A stretch of DNA of 64,000 bases from Caulobacter hibisci (lineage in GTDB: Bacteria; Pseudomonadota; Alphaproteobacteria; Caulobacterales; Caulobacteraceae): contig NZ_JADWOX010000002.1 of NCBI RefSeq assembly GCF_016135805.1, positions 372,001-436,000 on the forward strand, read 5' to 3'. The number at the start of each line of letters is the position of its first letter. Position 1 is the stretch's first letter. The position numbers and the translations under genes were made by a program. A model generated the notes under the pieces. It was not told the DNA's origin and ran no database searches. It saw only the letters and a program-made list of their open reading frames with translations. Shown here in pieces: positions 1-8,316 of this stretch.

Positions 1-575
1 CCGCTGGCGGTTACAAGGCCGCCGGGAATTTGTCCTTGGGTTTGCTGGCGCCGGCCGTGCTGACGCCGTTTCTCGCCTTGTTCGGCGGGTATATGATCCA
101 GGGAGCCGCCGAAGAGACCATGTTGCGGGGCTGGCTGATGCCTTTGGTGGCCTCCAGGCATGGGTTGATCGTCGCCGTCCTTCTCAATTCCGGCTTCTTT
201 ACTCTGCTCCATGCGAGCAATATCGATCCGTCGAAGGAACTGGCGCTCGGGCTCTTCAACCTGTTTCTTTTCGCCGCCCTGCTTAGTCTCTATGCGGTCA
301 AAGAAGGATCATTGTGGGGCGTGTGCGCCTTCCACACGGCCTGGAACGCCCTCCTTGGTATGGGTTTCGGACTGGAGGTCAGCGGCCAGAAGGCCGTCAT
401 CGCCCCGATCGTCGTGGGTTTGGCGCCGGTCTCGAGCGCACCGTGGTGGCTTACCGGCGGGGCGTTCGGCCCGGAGGCGAGCGTCGCCACGACGATCGTG
501 CTCGCTGGCGGCTGCGCCTATCTGATTGCGAAGGGGCGCTTACCAAGACCGCCAACCGATACCCTCTCTCCCTGA
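1..575 (+). CDS. CPBP family intramembrane protease/immunity-type protein, 5' end cut by window
   Basis: The reading frame is open from the window edge, so the true start lies upstream. The TTG at 30 is only the first internal candidate. The visible 190 or so residues are very hydrophobic with several membrane helices. They carry the three CPBP (Abi/Rce1-like) motifs in order: EETMLRGW (EExxxR), FFTLLH (FxxxH) and FHTAWN (HxxxN), the predicted metal-binding and catalytic residues of membrane-embedded CAAX-prenyl-protease-like enzymes. Substrate unknown. The stop codon overlaps a short hairpin and the next gene converges on it. Family assignment is firm; the biological role is not. Confidence 0.8.
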   Translation, partial: AGGYKAAGNLSLGLLAPAVLTPFLALFGGYMIQGAAEETMLRGWLMPLVASRHGLIVAVLLNSGFFTLLHASNIDPSKELALGLFNLFLFAALLSLYAVKEGSLWGVCAFHTAWNALLGMGFGLEVSGQKAVIAPIVVGLAPVSSAPWWLTGGAFGPEASVATTIVLAGGCAYLIAKGRLPRPPTDTLSP

Positions 576-582
576 GAGAGGG
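562..582. repeat. Short palindrome between convergent genes
   Basis: A CCCTCTCT/AGAGAGGG hairpin overlaps the stop codon of the CPBP gene. Its sequence resembles the termini of the larger inverted repeat at 10167-10397, so it may be a degenerate half of that family. It could act as a weak bidirectional terminator, but there is no T-run. Confidence 0.4.
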
Positions 583-591
583 ATCTGACGC

Positions 592-1761
592 CTAAACCTC
601 CACCGTCCCGGCGTCGTAGGCGAAGAGGCCCAGGGTCTCTTCGTTCTTGATCTGGGTCATGCCGTAGAGGTGGGCTTCGTCGCCTTCCAGGCGGTCGGCG
701 TTGAGGTTCGACTCGACCTGGATGAAGCCGCAGCGTTCCTTGCGGGCGGCCTCGTAGCGGGCCAGGGCCTCGGGGACGTCGGACGCGGCTTCGAAGGCGC
801 GGGCCAGGACCAGGGCGTCCTCGATGGCGGCGGCGGCGCCTTGGCCCAGGAACGGCGTCATGGCGTGGGCGGCGTCGCCCAGCAGGGCCACGCGGCCGCC
901 GCGCACCCAGCTGGTCAGGGGCTGGCGGGCGAAGACGGCCCACTTGTAGAGGGCGGCCGGATCGATGGTGTCGAGCAGGGCCTGGACGTCGCTGCTCCAG
1001 CCCTCGAAGGTCTTGCGCAGGTCGGCGAGATCGGCGCGGATCGTCCAGCCTTCCTCGGCCCAGCCCTCCTGGCGGGCGAAGAAGACGAGATTCAACAGGG
1101 TCGAATTGCGCAGCGGATAGCGCACGGCCATGCGGCCCGGGCCGATGTGGATGCCGGGGAAGTGGGCCAGATCCTCCAGCAGCTCGCCCTCGACCGGCAC
1201 GATGGCGCGCCAGACGACGTGGCCGGTGAAGTGCGGCTCGCCCGGGTCGAAGCCCTTGCGCACGCCCGATTTCACGCCATCGGCGCCGATCACGGCGTCG
1301 GCGGTCAGCACGGTTCCGTCGGCCAGGGTGGCGGTGGCGCCGTCGACGGTCGGCTCGGCGGCGACGCAAGGGGAGGACAGGCGCACGGTGGCGCGGCCGG
1401 TGGCCTCCAGGGCCTCGACCAGGATGGCGTGCAGGTCGGCGCGGTGGATGTAGACGTAAGGCGCGCCGTAGAGGTCGCGAACCTTCTGCCCGCGCTCGAA
1501 GGCGACCAGGTCGCGGCCGTCGGCCCAGTGCTGCACCCGCTGGCGCTGGGGCTCGACCCCGGCCGTGGTGATGGCCTCGGCCAGGCCCAGGTGGTGATAG
1601 ACCCGCATGGCGTTGGGGGCGAGCGTGACGCCGGCGCCGATCTCGCCGAGGGCGGGGGCCTGCTCCAGCACCTCGACGGTGTGGCCGGCGCGAGCCAGGG
1701 CGATGGCCGCGGTCAGGCCGCCGATGCCGGCGCCGGCGACGATCAGGTGCTGGGGACGCAT
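592..1761 (-). CDS. FAD-dependent aromatic monooxygenase (salicylate hydroxylase/NicC-like)
   Basis: Class A flavoprotein monooxygenase of 389 aa that would hydroxylate an aromatic or heteroaromatic ring using NAD(P)H and O2. Visible motifs: the N-terminal Rossmann GAGIGG, the mid-protein GADG motif that helps bind FAD and NAD(P)H, and the C-terminal GDAAH motif. The IHRADLHAIL stretch is typical of the salicylate/3-hydroxybenzoate/6-hydroxynicotinate hydroxylase group. The start at 1761 is preferred over 1788 because GGAG lies about ten bases upstream. It is the last gene of a four-gene minus-strand cluster (4356 down to 592) with a lyase, a deacetylase-like hydrolase and a racemase-fold enzyme. 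The exact substrate cannot be read from sequence. Confidence 0.82.
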   Translation of the reverse strand: MRPQHLIVAGAGIGGLTAAIALARAGHTVEVLEQAPALGEIGAGVTLAPNAMRVYHHLGLAEAITTAGVEPQRQRVQHWADGRDLVAFERGQKVRDLYGAPYVYIHRADLHAILVEALEATGRATVRLSSPCVAAEPTVDGATATLADGTVLTADAVIGADGVKSGVRKGFDPGEPHFTGHVVWRAIVPVEGELLEDLAHFPGIHIGPGRMAVRYPLRNSTLLNLVFFARQEGWAEEGWTIRADLADLRKTFEGWSSDVQALLDTIDPAALYKWAVFARQPLTSWVRGGRVALLGDAAHAMTPFLGQGAAAAIEDALVLARAFEAASDVPEALARYEAARKERCGFIQVESNLNADRLEGDEAHLYGMTQIKNEETLGLFAYDAGTVEV

Positions 1762-1804
1762 GGGTAGTCTCCAAATACTCAGGCGCAAAAATCAGGCGCC
1801 AAAA

Positions 1805-2677
1805 TCAGGCAAAAGTCGCCGCGTCGGCCAGCAGGGCGTCGAGCCCGGCGACGGCGTTGAGGCGGGGAAGGTCGAGAATGTCGAGGCCGTCGGTCGTGCC
1901 TTCGGCGCGCAGCGCAGCGAGCCATTCGGGCGCGTAGCGGGTCAGGCCGTGCAGCAGCAGCATCGGGTGCAGGGCGATGGCGAAGCCCAGGTCCTGCAAC
2001 TCGGCGCCGGTGCGGACGGCGGTGATGCCGCCCTCGACGAGGTTGTGGACCAGCGGCACGCGGGCGGCGAAGCGCTCGGCCACGGCCTTGGTCTCTTTGA
2101 GGGTGCGGGGCCCCTCGACGAAGACGATGTCGGCGCCGGCCTCCAGATAGGCCTCGGCCCGGTCCATGGCGGATTCGGCTCCCTCGACGCCCAGCGCATC
2201 GGTGCGGGCGACGATCAGGGTCTCGGATCGCGCGTCGAGCGCGGCGCGGACCTTGCCGACCATCTCGGGCAGGGGGATCACGCCCTTGCCGCGCATGTGG
2301 CCGCAGCGCTTGGGAAAGGTCTGGTCCTCGAGCTGGACGGCGGCGGCGCCGGCGCGTTCGAGCACCTTGACCGTCCGCTGGGTGTTCAGCGCGTTGCCAA
2401 AGCCCGTGTCGATGTCGACGATCAGCGGGATCTCGACGCGGTCGCAGATGGCCCGCACCGCGTCGGCCAGCTCGCCGACCCCGACCAGGCCGACGTCGGG
2501 CCGTCCCAGGCGGGCCAGCGACAGGGCCGCCCCCGACAGGAAGGCGGCTTCGAAGCCGGCCTGCTCGATCAGCAGGGCCGAGAAGCCGTCATAGCAGCCC
2601 GGCGCGGCCAGCAGCCGGCGGCGGCCGTCGGGGCCGGCCGCCAGCCGCTCGCGCAGGCGCTGGGCGACGCTGGTCAT
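1805..2677 (-). CDS. Isocitrate lyase/PEP mutase family protein (2,3-dimethylmalate lyase or oxaloacetate decarboxylase-like)
   Basis: 290-aa TIM-barrel enzyme of the isocitrate lyase/PEP mutase superfamily, which makes or breaks C-C or C-P bonds next to a carboxylate using Mg2+. The metal-binding D88-x-D90 lies in VDIDTGFGN. The active-site loop reads PKRCGH with Cys125, the signature of lyases (methylisocitrate and dimethylmalate lyases) rather than phosphonomutases. Its ATG overlaps the stop of the upstream deacetylase-like gene in an ATGA, so the two are translationally coupled. In this cluster it could perform a late C-C cleavage yielding pyruvate, glyoxylate or similar; this is inference. 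Confidence 0.8.
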   Translation of the reverse strand: MTSVAQRLRERLAAGPDGRRRLLAAPGCYDGFSALLIEQAGFEAAFLSGAALSLARLGRPDVGLVGVGELADAVRAICDRVEIPLIVDIDTGFGNALNTQRTVKVLERAGAAAVQLEDQTFPKRCGHMRGKGVIPLPEMVGKVRAALDARSETLIVARTDALGVEGAESAMDRAEAYLEAGADIVFVEGPRTLKETKAVAERFAARVPLVHNLVEGGITAVRTGAELQDLGFAIALHPMLLLHGLTRYAPEWLAALRAEGTTDGLDILDLPRLNAVAGLDALLADAATFA

Positions 2678-3591
2678 TCGGCCGCGCCCGTCGGGATGTG
2701 GCTTTCGTGGTTCTGCAGATACCAGTCGGCGATTTCCTCGCGGGTGGCGAACCACACGCCCGGCAGGCTCTTGGCGTGCTGGATGAACTCGCGCAGGGCG
2801 CGGATGCGATAGGCCCGGCCCGAGACGTGCGGGTGCAGGCCCACGTTCATGATCCGGCCCGAGGTGGCGCCTTCCTTGTAGAGGACGTTCAGCTCCTCGA
2901 TCAGCACGTCGCGGTACTCGTCGGTGGTGTGGCCGCGGCGGGTGAGCAGGGTGAAGTCGTTGATCTCGTTGGAATAGGGCGTCGAGACGATCGGGCCGTT
3001 CGGCGTACGCAGCAGGTAGGGCTGGTCGTCGTTGAGCAGGTCGCAATAGAAGGTGCAGCCTTGCTCGGCCAGGATGTCGGCGGTCTGCAGGGTGCTGCGC
3101 AGCGACGACGACAGCCAGCCCTTGGCCTTCTTGCCGACGAACTTCTCGTACTGGTCCAGCGAGCGCAGGACGATGTCGCGCTCCTTGACCGGGTCATGGG
3201 CGAAGTCGGTCAGCAGTTCGCCCTGTTCCCAGTTGTGGGCCAGAAGCTCCCAGCCGCGCTCGAGGCAGGCGTCGGTCATGGCCTTGCGGCGCTCGAAGGT
3301 CACCGCGTTGGTGGTGCAGCTGGCCTTGATGCCGGTCTCGTCGAACAGGTCGAACAGGCGCCAGATGCCGACCCGCTGGCCGTATTCGCGCCAGCTGTAG
3401 TTGGGGAAGTCGGGCGTGTCGCCGGCCAGCACGTCGGGCAGGATCGGCGGCCCGCCGGCGTAGTACTTCTCCTTGGTCGGCTTGGTGAGATCCCAAGTCT
3501 CCAGGTTGAAGGTCAGGATCAGGGCGACGCGCGCGCCGTTCGGCCAGATCAGCGGCTTGCGGTGCGGGAGCGGAACGTAATCGTATTCCAT
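2674..3591 (-). CDS. Polysaccharide deacetylase family protein (PuuE/cyclic imide hydrolase-like)
   Basis: 305-aa NodB-fold protein. It lacks a signal peptide, which argues against a cell-wall chitin deacetylase. The opening (WPNGARVALILTFNLE) and overall length match cytoplasmic members such as allantoinase PuuE and cyclic-imide hydrolases, which open C-N bonds in rings. Histidines of the fold are visible in LLAHNWEQGEL and GLHPHVSGR. It lies 18 bp downstream of the racemase-like gene and overlaps the lyase gene by 4 bp, placing it firmly in the catabolic operon. Likely role: hydrolysis of an amide or imide intermediate. Substrate unknown. Confidence 0.75.
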   Translation of the reverse strand: MEYDYVPLPHRKPLIWPNGARVALILTFNLETWDLTKPTKEKYYAGGPPILPDVLAGDTPDFPNYSWREYGQRVGIWRLFDLFDETGIKASCTTNAVTFERRKAMTDACLERGWELLAHNWEQGELLTDFAHDPVKERDIVLRSLDQYEKFVGKKAKGWLSSSLRSTLQTADILAEQGCTFYCDLLNDDQPYLLRTPNGPIVSTPYSNEINDFTLLTRRGHTTDEYRDVLIEELNVLYKEGATSGRIMNVGLHPHVSGRAYRIRALREFIQHAKSLPGVWFATREEIADWYLQNHESHIPTGAAE

Positions 3592-3609
3592 ACTGATACC
3601 CTTTGATCC

Positions 3610-4356
3610 CTAATGCTCGAGCAGGAGCGAGCCGAAGCCGTCGATCTTGTCCTGGATGCCCATGCTCCGCAAAGCATGCCAGTAGGTCGCGGTATTGATG
3701 GCCACGACCGGCTTTTCCAGCCAGAACTCGGCGATGGCGGCGACCTTGGCGAAGGCCAGGTTCGTGCCGCACTGGACGACGGCGTCAGCGCCCTCGGCCA
3801 CTTCCTCGGCGGCGCGCTTCAGGGTGCGCGGGCTCTCGTGGGCGATCAGCATCGGCGAGGGCGACTTCAGGCCCAGCACCTGGGTGACCTCATAGCCCTG
3901 GTCCTCGAAGAACTTGCGCACCTGGGTGTCGCCGACCGGCATGTAGGGGGTGATGATGCCGATCTTCTTGATGCCGCCGTGGGCCTTCAGCGCCGCGTCG
4001 ACGGCGGTGGAGCCCATGACCACGGGCACGCCGTTGGTGCGCTCCAGCATGCGGCGATAGAGCAGCTCGGCCCCGTCGGCGCCGTCCCAGAAGGTCTCGG
4101 CCGACATGCCCATGATCACGCAGCCGGGCTCCATGCTCAGCGACACGTCGACGGCGTCCATCGTCGCGTCGCGGATGTTCTGAAGCATCACCATGAACGA
4201 CTCGTCGCTGGTGACCTTGGTGTCGGGAATGGCGATCCGGCAGAAGTGGTTGGTCACGCCGCGCGGGCGCATGTCGTCGTATTCGGGCTGGACGCTGGTG
4301 TTCGTCGACGGCGCGATAACCGCGTACTTCAGGCGGTGTCCCAATGAATCCGGCAT
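3610..4356 (-). CDS. Asp/Glu racemase superfamily enzyme (maleate isomerase/arylmalonate decarboxylase-like)
   Basis: 248 aa. The start at 4356 is chosen because GAGGGAAG precedes it; the longer frame has no such signal. The fold is the two-domain Asp/Glu racemase type. Cys196 is visible in VVQCGTN, but the partner position is VIMGMSAE (Met84), so the two-cysteine arrangement of maleate isomerase is not intact. Single-cysteine members include arylmalonate decarboxylase. It is the first gene of the minus-strand operon (racemase-fold, deacetylase-like, lyase, monooxygenase). Possible roles are cis-trans isomerisation of a maleate-like acid or decarboxylation of a malonate. Family call is good; reaction is open. 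Confidence 0.75.
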   Translation of the reverse strand: MPDSLGHRLKYAVIAPSTNTSVQPEYDDMRPRGVTNHFCRIAIPDTKVTSDESFMVMLQNIRDATMDAVDVSLSMEPGCVIMGMSAETFWDGADGAELLYRRMLERTNGVPVVMGSTAVDAALKAHGGIKKIGIITPYMPVGDTQVRKFFEDQGYEVTQVLGLKSPSPMLIAHESPRTLKRAAEEVAEGADAVVQCGTNLAFAKVAAIAEFWLEKPVVAINTATYWHALRSMGIQDKIDGFGSLLLEH

Positions 4357-4532
4357 GGCGCTTCCCTCGACGTTTCGATGGGCGAGGAATGGCAAAGCCG
4401 GATGGTCCGCGCCGCAGCCCAGCGGCCGATATCCGCCCGGCGGATAGGAAATGGCGCCGGGGAAGCGGGAAGTCCGGGCGTCGCTAGGGTCGTCGTTGAA
4501 CCACAACGGAAATTCCCTCGGGGGACGAGACC

Positions 4533-4820
4533 ATGGCCGCCTATATCGTCGCGACGACCGTCATCACTGATCCGCCCCGCTTCGGGGAATATGTGAAGGC
4601 CATCGCCGGCCTGGCCGAACGCTTCGGCGGCGAGAACATCGTCAAGGGGCCGGTGGCCGAAACCCTGGAGGGCGAAGTCCCGGCCGGCGAGCGGATCGTC
4701 ATCACCCGCTACCCCGACGCCGCGGCCGCCAAGGCCTACCTGTCCTCTCCCGAATACCTGGCCGGCAAGGCCCTGCGCCAGGGCGCGGGGACCGTGGTCG
4801 TCCGCCTGGTCATCGACTGA
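4533..4820 (+). CDS. DUF1330 domain protein (dimeric alpha/beta barrel)
   Basis: 95-aa protein of the DUF1330 family, a ferredoxin-like dimeric alpha/beta-barrel fold with no established reaction. The family pattern is visible: an N-terminal AAYIVATTVITDPPRF strand region and a central RIVITRYPDAAAAKAYLSSPEY motif. Start ATG at 4533 follows GGGGGACGAG. It diverges from the racemase-like operon, so 4357-4532 should hold both promoters. It is 80 bp upstream of a second flavin monooxygenase and may be co-transcribed with it. Confidence 0.75.
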   Translation: MAAYIVATTVITDPPRFGEYVKAIAGLAERFGGENIVKGPVAETLEGEVPAGERIVITRYPDAAAAKAYLSSPEYLAGKALRQGAGTVVVRLVID

Positions 4821-4900
4821 CACCTTTCGACTTCATCGGGTTCGCCTGGGCGCGTGGGGAAACCGCGCCCGCAACGCCGATCCAAAACTAGCGAGGTTCC

Positions 4901-6100
4901 GTGGAACGATTCCAAGTCGTCGTCGCCGGCGCAGGGCCCGTGGGCTCGGTGGCCGCCTATCGGCTGGCGCAACTGGGCATAGACGTGCTGCTGCTCGAAA
5001 GCGGGGCGCGCTGTCCCGAGGACCTGCGGGCCTCGACGATGCACCCGCCGACGCTCGACATGATGCAGGAACTGGGGGTGCTCGACGAGCTGGAAGCCCA
5101 GGGCCTGCGCGCGCCGATCTATCACTATCGCAACCGCGTGACGGGCGAAGTGATGGCCTTCGACATGGGCGAGCTGGGCGACATCTCGGCCCATCCGTAC
5201 CGGCTGCAGTGCGAGCAGTTCAAGCTGGCCCGCCTGATGACCGCCAAGCTGGCCGAGCATCCGCGGGGCGAGGTGCGCTTCTCCCACCGCCTGGCGCATT
5301 TCGTTCAGGACGACCAGGGCGTCACCGTCTCGATCGAGGCGCCGTTCGGCATCGAACAGGTGCGCTGCGACTATCTGATCGGTGCGGATGGGGCCAATTC
5401 CATCGTCCGCAAGTGGCTGGACATCGAGTTCGAGGGCTTCACCTATCCGGAGAAGTTCCTGACCCTGTCGACCGACTGGCCGCTGGAGGATCATTTCAAC
5501 GGCCTGGCCCACGTCAACTACGTGGCCGATCCCAAGGAATGGTGCGTGCTGCTGCGGGTGCCGTCGCTATGGCGGATCCTGGTGCCGGCCAGCGGCGAGG
5601 AGAGCGACGAGAGCCTGCTCTCCGACGCCAAGAAGAACGCCGTGTTGGGCGGGCTGCTCGGCGACGGCGAGACCGTCCAGACCGTGCACCGCACGCTCTA
5701 CAAGGTGCACCAGCGGGTGGCCAAGACCTACCATGTGGGCCGGGTGCTGCTGGCGGGCGACGCGGCCCACCTGAACAATCCGCTGGGCGGGTTCGGCATG
5801 AACTCGGGCATCCACGACGTCTGGAGCCTGACCCAGAAGCTGGCCGACATCCTGATCGACAAGGCCGATCCGGAGAAGCTGCTGCCGCTGTACGACCGCC
5901 AGCGTCGGGCCGTGATGCACAAGTTCATCCAGACCCAGACGATCGCCAACAAGGCGGCGATGGAGGCGGGCACCGCCGAGGCCTATGCCGAGCGCGAGGC
6001 CAAGATGCGCCAGATCCTGGCCGACCCGGACCAGCGCCGCGAGTACCTGCTGCTGCAGTCGATGTACAAGAGCCTCGAGCTCGAAGCGGCGACCGCCTGA
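4901..6100 (+). CDS. FAD-dependent monooxygenase (PHBH/MhpA-type)
   Basis: 399-aa class A flavin hydroxylase with a GTG start at 4901. It shows GAGPVGS (FAD ADP-binding loop), GADGAN (DG motif) and LAGDAAHLNNPLGGFGMNSG (the FAD ribityl-binding loop). That last motif is typical of the p-hydroxybenzoate/3-(3-hydroxyphenyl)propionate/phenol hydroxylase branch and unlike the salicylate-type gene at 592-1761. So the region encodes two ring hydroxylases from different branches. The next gene, a glutathione transferase, starts 11 bp downstream, suggesting the product or a later intermediate is handled with glutathione. Substrate unknown. Confidence 0.82.
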   Translation: MERFQVVVAGAGPVGSVAAYRLAQLGIDVLLLESGARCPEDLRASTMHPPTLDMMQELGVLDELEAQGLRAPIYHYRNRVTGEVMAFDMGELGDISAHPYRLQCEQFKLARLMTAKLAEHPRGEVRFSHRLAHFVQDDQGVTVSIEAPFGIEQVRCDYLIGADGANSIVRKWLDIEFEGFTYPEKFLTLSTDWPLEDHFNGLAHVNYVADPKEWCVLLRVPSLWRILVPASGEESDESLLSDAKKNAVLGGLLGDGETVQTVHRTLYKVHQRVAKTYHVGRVLLAGDAAHLNNPLGGFGMNSGIHDVWSLTQKLADILIDKADPEKLLPLYDRQRRAVMHKFIQTQTIANKAAMEAGTAEAYAEREAKMRQILADPDQRREYLLLQSMYKSLELEAATA

Positions 6101-6111
6101 GGGCCCTGACC

Positions 6112-6735
6112 ATGATCCAGTTCCACACCGTCAACACCGCCAACGGCCAGAAGGCTCGGATCGTCCTCGAAGAGACGGGGCTGGCCTACGCCATCACCCC
6201 CGTCGACCTGCTGTCGGGCGAGCACAAGCTTGCGCCCTACAAGGCGCTGAGCCCGTTCGGCAAGGCCCCGGCCATCGTCGATCCGGACGGGCCGGGCGGG
6301 GCGCCGATCGTGGTCTCCGAGACCCTGGCCATCGCCTGGTACCTGGCCGAGAAGGCCGGCGGGGCGCTGCTGCCCAAGGGGCCGGCCGAGCAGGCGCAGT
6401 TCCTGATGTGGGCCTCGGCGGTGTCGTCGTCGGTGGCCGGCGCCTTCACCAACCAGTTCGTGGCGACCTATCTGGCGCCCGAGAAGACGCCGTGGCTGAT
6501 CGAGCGCTCGATCGCCGACTGCCACGAGCAGCTGGCGGCCTTCGATGCGCGCCTTTCGACCCGCGACTACATGCTGGGCGAGCGGTTCACGATCCTCGAC
6601 GCCCTGTTCTTCCCGGTGGTCGCCAACTCGGCCAAGCGGCTGGAAGGCGGGCTGTCTCCTTACCCGAACCTGGCCCGCTACGAGGCCTTCGTCGGCGCGC
6701 GGGCCGGCGTGCAGCGGGGCATGGCCTACGGCTGA
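6112..6735 (+). CDS. Glutathione S-transferase family protein
   Basis: 207 aa with an N-terminal thioredoxin-like domain (starting MIQFHTVNTANGQK, with the SETLAIAWYLAEK glutathione-binding Glu-Thr pair) and an all-helical C-terminal domain containing the conserved FTILDALFF capping motif. It lies 11 bp after the flavin monooxygenase and is presumably co-translated. In aromatic catabolic operons such proteins act as isomerases, reductive dehalogenases or detoxifying transferases. Which applies here cannot be decided. The longer upstream frame is a shadow of the monooxygenase gene. Confidence 0.82.
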   Translation: MIQFHTVNTANGQKARIVLEETGLAYAITPVDLLSGEHKLAPYKALSPFGKAPAIVDPDGPGGAPIVVSETLAIAWYLAEKAGGALLPKGPAEQAQFLMWASAVSSSVAGAFTNQFVATYLAPEKTPWLIERSIADCHEQLAAFDARLSTRDYMLGERFTILDALFFPVVANSAKRLEGGLSPYPNLARYEAFVGARAGVQRGMAYG

Positions 6736-6832
6736 CGGCAGGGCGAACCCCGCCCGCCTGCAACCTCCGCGCCGTTTTCGCTCGCAAAGCCTTGTGAGAC
6801 AGTGGTTCGCGGGGACAGTCGAGCGAGGACGC

Positions 6833-7219
6833 ATGGAGCGCAGCTGGATCAAAGGGCGGGTCTTCGTGGTCGACGACGACCCGCTGCTGCTGGGCTTCCT
6901 CGAGGCGGCGCTCGCCAAGTCCGGCTATCTGGTCCAGGCCTTCGACTCCGCCCGCAGCGCGCTGCTGGCCGCGGGGCTGGACAAGCCCTCGATCTGGCTG
7001 ATCGACATCCGTATGCCGGACATGGACGGCATGGAGCTGCTGAAGATGCTGCGCGCCGACGAGGCGCACCGCGAGACGCCCGTGGTCATGCTGACCGGCG
7101 ACGGGCGCCTCGACCGCATCGCCGCCGCCATCGGGGCGGGGGCGACGACCTACCTGCTCAAGCCGTTCTCGCCGCAGCAGGTGGTGGAGAAGGTCTATGG
7201 GGTGCTGAATTTGCGGTAG
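6833..7219 (+). CDS. Single-domain response regulator (CheY-like receiver)
   Basis: 128-aa stand-alone receiver domain. All key residues are visible: acidic pocket D14-D16, phospho-acceptor D58 in WLIDIRMPDMDG, switch T88 and K110. There is no output domain, so it must act by protein contact or phosphotransfer, as do the many single-domain regulators in Caulobacter. No cognate kinase is adjacent. Start ATG follows GCGAGGAC at 6833. Role unknown. Confidence 0.85.
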   Translation: MERSWIKGRVFVVDDDPLLLGFLEAALAKSGYLVQAFDSARSALLAAGLDKPSIWLIDIRMPDMDGMELLKMLRADEAHRETPVVMLTGDGRLDRIAAAIGAGATTYLLKPFSPQQVVEKVYGVLNLR

Positions 7220-7280
7220 GGGGCGCCACCGAAGACGCTGCCTAGAGCGGAGAGGCGTCTGCTTGGTGAACTCTCATCTT

Positions 7281-7380
7281 CCGTAAAATCCCCGCGAAAG
7301 CGGGGACCCAGGTGTTTTATCGTCGAGCGCCGTGGGTTTCAGAAAAAGCCTGGGTCCCCGCTTTCGCGGGGATTTTACGG
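7281..7380. repeat. Perfect 32-bp inverted repeat (REP/MITE-like)
   Basis: Arms 7281-7312 and 7349-7380 are exact reverse complements separated by 36 bp. Each arm itself contains the smaller palindrome CCCCGCGAAAGCGGGG. A shorter outer match (CGGAGAGGC at 7248-7256 and GCCTCTCCG at 7407-7415) suggests the complete element may span about 7245-7420. It sits between convergent genes and could terminate both transcripts. Confidence 0.85.
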
Positions 7381-7436
7381 AGTGGGGTAGCGCCGTTAGC
7401 GGCGTAGCCTCTCCGACGGCAGGGCTGAAGGAAGGA

Positions 7437-8153
7437 TCACCAGGCCACTTCCGCTCCCGCCAGGTCGATGAACTTGCCGCTGTCGGCCAGGCTCAGGCCG
7501 GCGATCACCTTCTGCTGGCCGACGACGCTTTCCTCGACGGAGTAGGGGGCGTCGGGGCCGCCCAGCGCGGTGCGGGTCCAGCCGGGGGCCATGGCGATGA
7601 CGGTGACGCCGTCGGCCTTGAGATCGATCGACAGGCCCATGGCCAGCATGTTCAGCGCCGCCTTGGACGAGCGATAGGCGTGCGAGCCGCCGTGGAGGTT
7701 GCCGGCGATCGAGGCCAAGCCGCTGGACATCATGACGATGGTCTTGGCCTGGCCGGCCTTGACGTTGTCGATCAAGGCGGCGGTGACCCGGAACGGCGAG
7801 ACGACGTTGGTGGCCAGGATGTCGGCCCAGATCTCGTAGTCCATGCCGGTCAGGGTCTGGTGCGCCATGCCCTCTGGCAGGGGAATGGGTCCGTAGGTGC
7901 CGGCGTTGTTGATGAGCACGTCGATCGCCACGCCCTTCAGGCGCTCGCCGAAGGCGGCGACGGAGGCCGGGTCGTTCACCGACAGGGCCTCGATCCGGAC
8001 CTTACCCGGATGGGCGTCGGCGATGGCCTGCAATTCGGTCGCGGCGGCCGGATCGCGGCAGGTGGCGATCACCTCCGTCCCGGCGGCGGCGTATTGGCGG
8101 ACGTGCTCCAGGCCGATGCCGCGATTGGCGCCGGTGATCAGGACCGTGGTCAT
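7437..8153 (-). CDS. Short-chain dehydrogenase/reductase (classical SDR)
   Basis: 238-aa NAD(P)-dependent oxidoreductase. It shows the cofactor motif TGANRGIG, the structural NNAG, the catalytic Ser in MMSSG and the YRSSK catalytic Tyr-Lys pair. The region after the Tyr resembles sniffer/carbonyl-reductase-like SDRs. It is transcribed alone and diverges from the hydrolase-dehydrogenase fusion. An AGAGAG Shine-Dalgarno-like stretch precedes the ATG at 8153. Likely interconverts an alcohol and a ketone in the local pathway; substrate unknown. Confidence 0.85.
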   Translation of the reverse strand: MTTVLITGANRGIGLEHVRQYAAAGTEVIATCRDPAAATELQAIADAHPGKVRIEALSVNDPASVAAFGERLKGVAIDVLINNAGTYGPIPLPEGMAHQTLTGMDYEIWADILATNVVSPFRVTAALIDNVKAGQAKTIVMMSSGLASIAGNLHGGSHAYRSSKAALNMLAMGLSIDLKADGVTVIAMAPGWTRTALGGPDAPYSVEESVVGQQKVIAGLSLADSGKFIDLAGAEVAW

Positions 8154-8316
8154 GGCGTGCTCTCTTCTGCGTTGCTGCGCCGACTTGAACCGGTCGGAAA
8201 GGCGAGGGCGGGGCGGCCGCGATCTTCGCCGCTGTGCGGATAACGGCTTCGGCCGCCGGGAGCCGGCGAGGGGGCGGGTCTAGGAGCGAGGCTCGAAGAG
8301 TCCGCTGGAGCCGCCC

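Noticed and set aside
592..3591. Urate/allantoin pathway (HpxO-PuuE-racemase) reading of the first operon
   Set aside because: The monooxygenase carries the IHRADLHAIL block of the salicylate/nicotinate hydroxylase group rather than HpxO-like sequence, and no OHCU decarboxylase or HIU hydrolase is nearby.
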